A DNA stretch of 11,041 bases from Candidatus Poseidoniaceae archaeon (GTDB lineage Archaea > Thermoplasmatota > Poseidoniia > Poseidoniales > Poseidoniaceae). A program made the translations under genes and the position numbers. Numbering within the stretch: the stretch's first letter is position 1; each line of letters starts with the position of its first letter. The stretch is taken from positions 1-11,041 of the forward strand of contig JAKUNX010000052.1 of NCBI GenBank assembly GCA_022451835.1. Direction: 5' to 3'. A model generated the notes under the pieces. That model saw only the letters and a list, made by a program, of their open reading frames with translations. It was not told the origin of the DNA and made no database searches. Positions 7,395-11,041 of this stretch are shown one piece after another.

Positions 7395-7482
7395 ATGACC
7401 ACCTCCTATCCGCTACAGTCCTCCCACAATAGGTTTCCATTTCAATCCCACTATTCAAGAACCGAATCTTTGTAGGGTTTTC
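7395..7482. promoter_or_regulatory. Divergent region between leuS and the sugar kinase
   Basis: These 88 bases must hold promoters for both directions but are less AT-rich than the other gaps, and no convincing TATA box stands out on either strand. A weak TAGGG lies a few bases before the kinase ATG. Apart from the leuS ribosome site I see no other structure. Confidence 0.4.
7398..7406 (-). promoter_or_regulatory. Strong Shine-Dalgarno that sets the UUG start of leuS
   Basis: The minus strand reads GGAGGTGGT and then CAT before the TTG. The GGAGGTG core is a full match to the archaeal consensus at normal spacing. An in-frame TAG lies only 21 bases upstream of the TTG, so no other start can give the conserved N-terminus. 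This is the best ribosome site in the window, and it compensates for the weak start codon. Confidence 0.75.
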
Positions 7483-8367
7483 ATGGCACGACGAATCGAA
7501 GTTCGAGCCCCTTCAAGAATTGATTTAGCAGGAGGATGGACTGATGTTCCAACTTATTGTAAACAAAAAACAGGAGAAGTAGTAAACATAGCAATCAATC
7601 AATATGTAAGATGTGAGATGCTAATTGATGATGATCGGAAAATCTCCTTGACATACAAAACAGACATGCCTACCGGTTCTGGTTTAGGTACCAGTGGTGC
7701 TATGAATGTAGGATTTATCTCAACTATAACAAGTGCATCGCAGCAACCTATTGAAACTGCGGAAATTGCTTATCAGTTTGAAGCATTACTAGGAAATAAA
7801 GGTGGACGGCAAGATCAATGGGCTAGTGCTTTGGGAGGAATAAACCATCTTTCCTTTGCTGATGAAGCGGTTTCAGTCGAAAAGATTACTCCATCAATTG
7901 AATTTTGTAATTGGCTTGAGAATCATCTTTTACTGTTTAATAGCCATATAACTCATGTTTCAGGAGATTTACATAAGAGCGTTTGGCAACGCTTTGAAGA
8001 TGGTGATGAAGAAATAACTAACGGCTTAGATTTGATTAGAGAAGCTGGATTGTTGATGGCAAAAGGAATTAAGACGGAATCAGTTGCAGATGTTGTAAAT
8101 GCAATGAAAATGAATTCAGCAGGAGTAGATATTCTCGGTCTTGAATTACATGAGCCATTTAGAGATAAACTACACGAGTTATCGGACAATGGAGTTGTGC
8201 GTGCTTGGAAAGCGATGGGCGCCGGTGGCGGTGGAGTGGTTGGAATTATACTTGATTCATCACAAAATAGCCACGAAGTAATCAATCGACTAGAAGCAAT
8301 AGGTTGGAGTAATATTCCATGGAAAATAGATAATCATGGAGTGGTAAGAAAAGAGATTAATCTCTAA
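7483..8367 (+). CDS. GHMP sugar kinase, HddA (heptose-7-phosphate kinase)/fucokinase type
   Basis: An ATP-dependent sugar or sugar-phosphate kinase, probably feeding nucleotide-sugar synthesis for surface glycans. The 294 residues show the three GHMP motifs in the form typical of D-glycero-D-manno-heptose 7-phosphate kinase and the kinase half of fucokinase: APSRIDLAGGWTDVPTY at 9-25, MPTGSGLGTSGA at 62-73 (phosphate loop), GGRQDQWASALGGIN at 107-121 with probable catalytic Asp111, and GAGGGG at 246-251 near the end. It is shorter than most HddA proteins (about 340 aa), mostly through compact loops, and no motif is missing. The ATG has a weak TAGGG before it. The start agrees with the family, since motif 1 follows within nine residues. 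The 3' end overlaps the converging regulator gene by 11 bases. Substrate cannot be read from sequence: heptose-7-phosphate, fucose or another hexose are all possible. Confidence 0.85.
   Translation: MARRIEVRAPSRIDLAGGWTDVPTYCKQKTGEVVNIAINQYVRCEMLIDDDRKISLTYKTDMPTGSGLGTSGAMNVGFISTITSASQQPIETAEIAYQFEALLGNKGGRQDQWASALGGINHLSFADEAVSVEKITPSIEFCNWLENHLLLFNSHITHVSGDLHKSVWQRFEDGDEEITNGLDLIREAGLLMAKGIKTESVADVVNAMKMNSAGVDILGLELHEPFRDKLHELSDNGVVRAWKAMGAGGGGVVGIILDSSQNSHEVINRLEAIGWSNIPWKIDNHGVVRKEINL
8352..8365. repeat. Perfect 14-bp palindrome at the overlapping stop codons
   Basis: AGAGATTAATCTCT reads the same on both strands. It contains the stop of the leftward regulator gene and reaches into the stop of the rightward kinase gene. 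As RNA it could form a 5-bp stem with a UUAA loop in either transcript. It may serve as a small bidirectional end signal or a protein site, or be a chance product of the coding overlap. Confidence 0.5.
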
Positions 8368-10840
8368 CTTTAGTAAATTCCATATCGGTTTCAAGCAAAA
8401 ACAGAGCTTCTTTGGTTAATTTATATCGATTTTTAATACCCATTTTTCGCTTCTCTACTAAGCCAAACTTTTGCAGAGTTCTCAAATGGTGTGAAATAAG
8501 TTGTTGGCTCTTTTCTAGCTTTTTGGCCAGTTCAGATTGAGTAGGGAACTCTCCTAGTTGGTGTTCATCATCAAGTAGAGTCAGAATTTTGCCTTGCAAA
8601 CTATTTGGATCAGGAGATAGCGGCGGAATAGGCAAATCTTCAGGATTCATTCCAGGGTATAATGAATTGTTCAGTGGATAATATCTAACGAATCTTCCAT
8701 CATTTATGCGCCATATCAATTCTTGGTTTTCTAATAATCTAAGATGGTGTGTAATTTGGCCATTGCTCATTTTTAGTGCAGCCATTAGTGCTCTAAAATG
8801 GCAACCAGGGTTAGCTGTCAAATAACCAATCAATCGACCTCTTTGGAATCGGCCATCAGAAGTCTCATGAGTCTTGCCAACCAAAGCAAACATCCAAAGT
8901 CCTAGAGAAGTAACTGGAATTCTTAGGCTCTCTGTATTGGATATGAGTAATACCAGCGCTAGGATTATTGATGCACTTGCAGTACCTGTTACAGCAATAG
9001 CGACTACATCAATTTCATCAGAAGCCTCAATTTCCAATTCTGTTACAATAGTGCTTTCAGGCTCAGACTCAAAATAAATTTCATCAATTACAACTAATTG
9101 TATTCCAAAAATGCCGCAGTTTCCATTACCGGTTTCAGCTTTTGAAACAAGATAACTTCCAGTCCAATCCTCTTTTGGCGACCACTGAGTTGTGAGAAGA
9201 CTTGAATCTATAATGTGAGCGTTGTTTGGCGAATTAATAATCCAGCATTCATTTTGACCATATTCGATATTTTTCCAAGTACCTTCGAGTTGGAAATTAT
9301 CATTTGTTGAATCAAGGTTATTATGGGCCATCTTTATCGAGGCATAATCGTGTTCTGTTAAACCGTTAAATGTTGAATATTGAATATTAATCTCATCATT
9401 TTCAACAGCGTCAATTAACTCAAATTGATGAGAAAACTCGATTTTTTCTCCATTCATTGTAAAGAAATTTCCAGCGTTATAGCCACAAAATAGGGTTGTA
9501 GAATCATCATTAGACACGCCAATAATCTTAATCCCTGCCAAACAGTTTGAATCTATTCTCAAGATATCTTGATTAGTTGTTAATTCAATAAATGTGTAAA
9601 TTGAGTCATCAATAACTGTGGATTCAAAATTGGCTTCTAAATCACTCTTCAAACAACTGGCTTCAGTATTATTTTTGATTTGAGAAAAGTCAAAAGAAAA
9701 GATTTGTTCTTCAATTTGAATTACAACAGCGTATTTACCCTGTTGTATGAAACATTGCTGGTTATCTTTTAGGCTCCAATCAAACACCTTTTTAGAAATA
9801 TTTTCAGATGTAGAGAACTCTATGTCACACAAATCAATATCATTTGACAAAAATCTCTCACCATAGTCATGAAATACTGTAATTACTGCATCACAGTTTT
9901 CAACTTGTGGCTCTAAATATTGTTCGTCAAAACTTACAAATATAGCCACAGAATCTTCATTTTCATAATGCTGAGTATCTATAATCGGGTAATTATTGTG
10001 GTTTGCTTGCTCATCTTCAATCGTTTCAGAGGTTTCACTTTGTTGATTATTTGGTATTGATATTTGTACTACTTCTTCAGAACCAAATAATTGAAAACTA
10101 ATCGGTTGAGAAAAGTCATATGTTTGCTCTGAAATAATGATATGACCTGAGTAGATGTTCTCGTTAGGATGGAATAATTCGGTATTTGAGTAGCATGAAT
10201 CAATTATCTCAAATCCGTCTGAATTGCTAATTGTAATGAGGCATTGTTTATCACTTAGATCAATAATATTTGGACTTGGGTTTTTTAGTAAAATTTGTGC
10301 AAGATAAGTTTCGTCTTGATAGTTTGTCGGTAATTTATTGAGAATGACATCTAATTCGATATTTTCATATGCAGTAGATTTCTTGTAGAATTCTACACTT
10401 ATGGCATCTGATAAATTCATTGTACTATGATGTACTGTGATAGTGTATACACTTGATGCAACAAATTCATTGTCATTATTTCTAAAGTCCCAAATTTGAG
10501 TGGTTTGCTGAATTATTTCGTTACTATCAATAATTGAATCTCTAATTTGATTTCGGCACTCTCCTAAGTTCGTATACACATTTTGATTTTCTTGATTTTC
10601 TACTGTAATATAAACATCGCAAGAGGGATTCTCCTGATAAATTTTGGAACCTCCACTATTGATTAGTGAAGAATGAATTTCTATTGATTGCCCTTCAAGA
10701 AAAGTTGGATTAATTGTATCGATTTCAATTTCAAGAGATAATGTAGCTTCATCATTTGATTCAGCAGTAGTGTGCGGCAAACTAGACAATAACATCAGCC
10801 CGGCGAGCAAGGCTATTGCAAACCTTTGAGCCCCCGCCAT
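8357..10840 (-). CDS. Membrane one-component transcription regulator: repeated ectodomain, one TM helix, two winged helices
   Basis: A predicted membrane-bound regulator of 827 residues. Residues 1-26 are a signal peptide (hydrophobic core IALLAGLMLLSSL, likely cleaved after TTA). Residues 27-610 are an acidic, Asn/Ser-rich, beta-rich ectodomain with four spaced Cys pairs (74/95, 200/216, 316/338, 433/452) and a fifth looser one (532/575), suggesting tandem degenerate modules that resemble BsuPI/Ig-like folds. A transmembrane helix spans about 612-633. A second hydrophobic stretch at 641-654 may lie at the membrane. The cytoplasmic part has a winged helix at about 664-724 (RGRLIGYLTANPGCHF, then ITHHLRLLE), a Pro-rich linker at 733-745, and a second winged helix at about 748-818 (QSELAKKL, then ISHHLRTLQ). 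The tandem winged-helix layout with the NPG-H motif is common in euryarchaeal regulators. The ligand and target genes are unknown. The ATG has no Shine-Dalgarno, and the next upstream in-frame stop is 15 bases away. Confidence 0.88.
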   Translation of the reverse strand: MAGAQRFAIALLAGLMLLSSLPHTTAESNDEATLSLEIEIDTINPTFLEGQSIEIHSSLINSGGSKIYQENPSCDVYITVENQENQNVYTNLGECRNQIRDSIIDSNEIIQQTTQIWDFRNNDNEFVASSVYTITVHHSTMNLSDAISVEFYKKSTAYENIELDVILNKLPTNYQDETYLAQILLKNPSPNIIDLSDKQCLITISNSDGFEIIDSCYSNTELFHPNENIYSGHIIISEQTYDFSQPISFQLFGSEEVVQISIPNNQQSETSETIEDEQANHNNYPIIDTQHYENEDSVAIFVSFDEQYLEPQVENCDAVITVFHDYGERFLSNDIDLCDIEFSTSENISKKVFDWSLKDNQQCFIQQGKYAVVIQIEEQIFSFDFSQIKNNTEASCLKSDLEANFESTVIDDSIYTFIELTTNQDILRIDSNCLAGIKIIGVSNDDSTTLFCGYNAGNFFTMNGEKIEFSHQFELIDAVENDEINIQYSTFNGLTEHDYASIKMAHNNLDSTNDNFQLEGTWKNIEYGQNECWIINSPNNAHIIDSSLLTTQWSPKEDWTGSYLVSKAETGNGNCGIFGIQLVVIDEIYFESEPESTIVTELEIEASDEIDVVAIAVTGTASASIILALVLLISNTESLRIPVTSLGLWMFALVGKTHETSDGRFQRGRLIGYLTANPGCHFRALMAALKMSNGQITHHLRLLENQELIWRINDGRFVRYYPLNNSLYPGMNPEDLPIPPLSPDPNSLQGKILTLLDDEHQLGEFPTQSELAKKLEKSQQLISHHLRTLQKFGLVEKRKMGIKNRYKLTKEALFLLETDMEFTKVRD

Positions 10841-11041
10841 GGTACACAGTAGGACTCATCATTTGAAAGGGCAGCGGTTCTCAGCATGATTTGAGGGTGA
10901 AATATGGTGAAACCGAATTTGATTTTTGAAACCAGCAAAATCATGGTTTTCCATTATAGGGGTAACGTGGTTTTCTCAATAAGTCGCCTTTCGAAGGTAA
11001 CATCGATTTTATTGACAACATGGCTCCATTTTCCCGCATGG
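10841..11041. other. Right-end upstream region with tandem GGTGAAA and AT-rich promoter-like elements
   Basis: This 201-base stretch lies upstream of the membrane regulator. It contains two copies of GGTGAAA (10896-10902 and 10906-10912) at a 10-base period, one helical turn, which could be a tandem regulator site. A TATA-like CCTATAATGG (minus strand, 10951-10960) is about 110 bases before the regulator start, which would imply a long leader. No tRNA or other RNA gene is apparent. Confidence 0.35.
10904..11041 (+). CDS. Possible start of a rightward gene, cut by the window edge
   Basis: A frame opens at ATG 10904 and stays open for 46 codons to the right edge. The sequence GGTGA ends 3 bases before the ATG, at the same spacing as the ribosome site of the phosphopantoate ligase. 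The peptide starts MVKPNLIFETSKIMVFHY, is basic and hydrophobic, and has a single acidic residue, unlike the acidic proteins elsewhere in the window. I do not recognise it. Forty-six open codons are weak evidence, and the ribosome-site-like bases are also part of a tandem repeat, so this may be plain intergenic sequence. Confidence 0.25.
   Translation, partial: MVKPNLIFETSKIMVFHYRGNVVFSISRLSKVTSILLTTWLHFPAW

Noticed and set aside
7953..8285. Leftward 110-codon open frame inside the sugar kinase
   Set aside because: It is antisense to the conserved GHMP C-terminal region including the GAGGGG motif, so it is a shadow frame.
10944..10955. ATGG-TTTT-CCAT small inverted repeat near the right edge
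   Set aside because: A 4-bp stem is expected by chance, and no further pairing extends it.

Overview
The window looks like a piece of an AT-rich archaeal chromosome. My best guess is an uncultured planktonic euryarchaeon near Marine Group II/III (Poseidoniales-like Thermoplasmatota). The archaeal evidence is a pantoate kinase together with a phosphopantothenate synthetase, which is the archaeal route to coenzyme A. A membrane-bound regulator with tandem winged helices of a common euryarchaeal type and a TATA-box-like promoter agree with this. The taxonomic placement below domain level is inference.

Layout, left to right. Positions 1-2393 hold a leftward block: the N-terminal part of an unrecognised acidic protein with a small Cys knuckle (runs off the left edge), 4-phosphopantoate--beta-alanine ligase, and a nadC-type quinolinate phosphoribosyltransferase. 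The nadC stop codon directly touches the ligase start codon. Pantoate kinase (2458-3426) is divergent from this block across 64 bases, so two consecutive CoA steps and one NAD step share one small control region. Pantoate kinase ends tail-to-tail, 2 bases away, against a leftward gene (3429-4457) for a predicted PD-(D/E)xK nuclease of the TPD family, related to human CDIN1/C15orf41. A bacterial-type leucyl-tRNA synthetase (4572-7394, leftward, UUG start behind a strong Shine-Dalgarno) follows. It is divergent from a GHMP sugar kinase of the HddA/fucokinase type (7483-8367). The kinase overlaps by 11 bases the tail of a large leftward gene (8357-10840). That gene encodes a secreted-type signal peptide, an ectodomain of four or five degenerate Cys-containing beta-rich repeats, one transmembrane helix and two cytoplasmic winged-helix domains: a membrane one-component regulator. 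The last 200 bases are upstream sequence that may contain the start of a rightward gene.

The two CoA genes act in sequence: pantoate to 4-phosphopantoate, then to 4-phosphopantothenate. The other genes are not obviously linked to them. There is no stretch above 300 bases without a gene. I saw no tRNA, rRNA, CRISPR array or insertion sequence. The most interesting items are the membrane regulator with its repeated ectodomain, the archaeal CDIN1-like nuclease with an inverted repeat around its promoter, and the variant nadC coupled to CoA synthesis.
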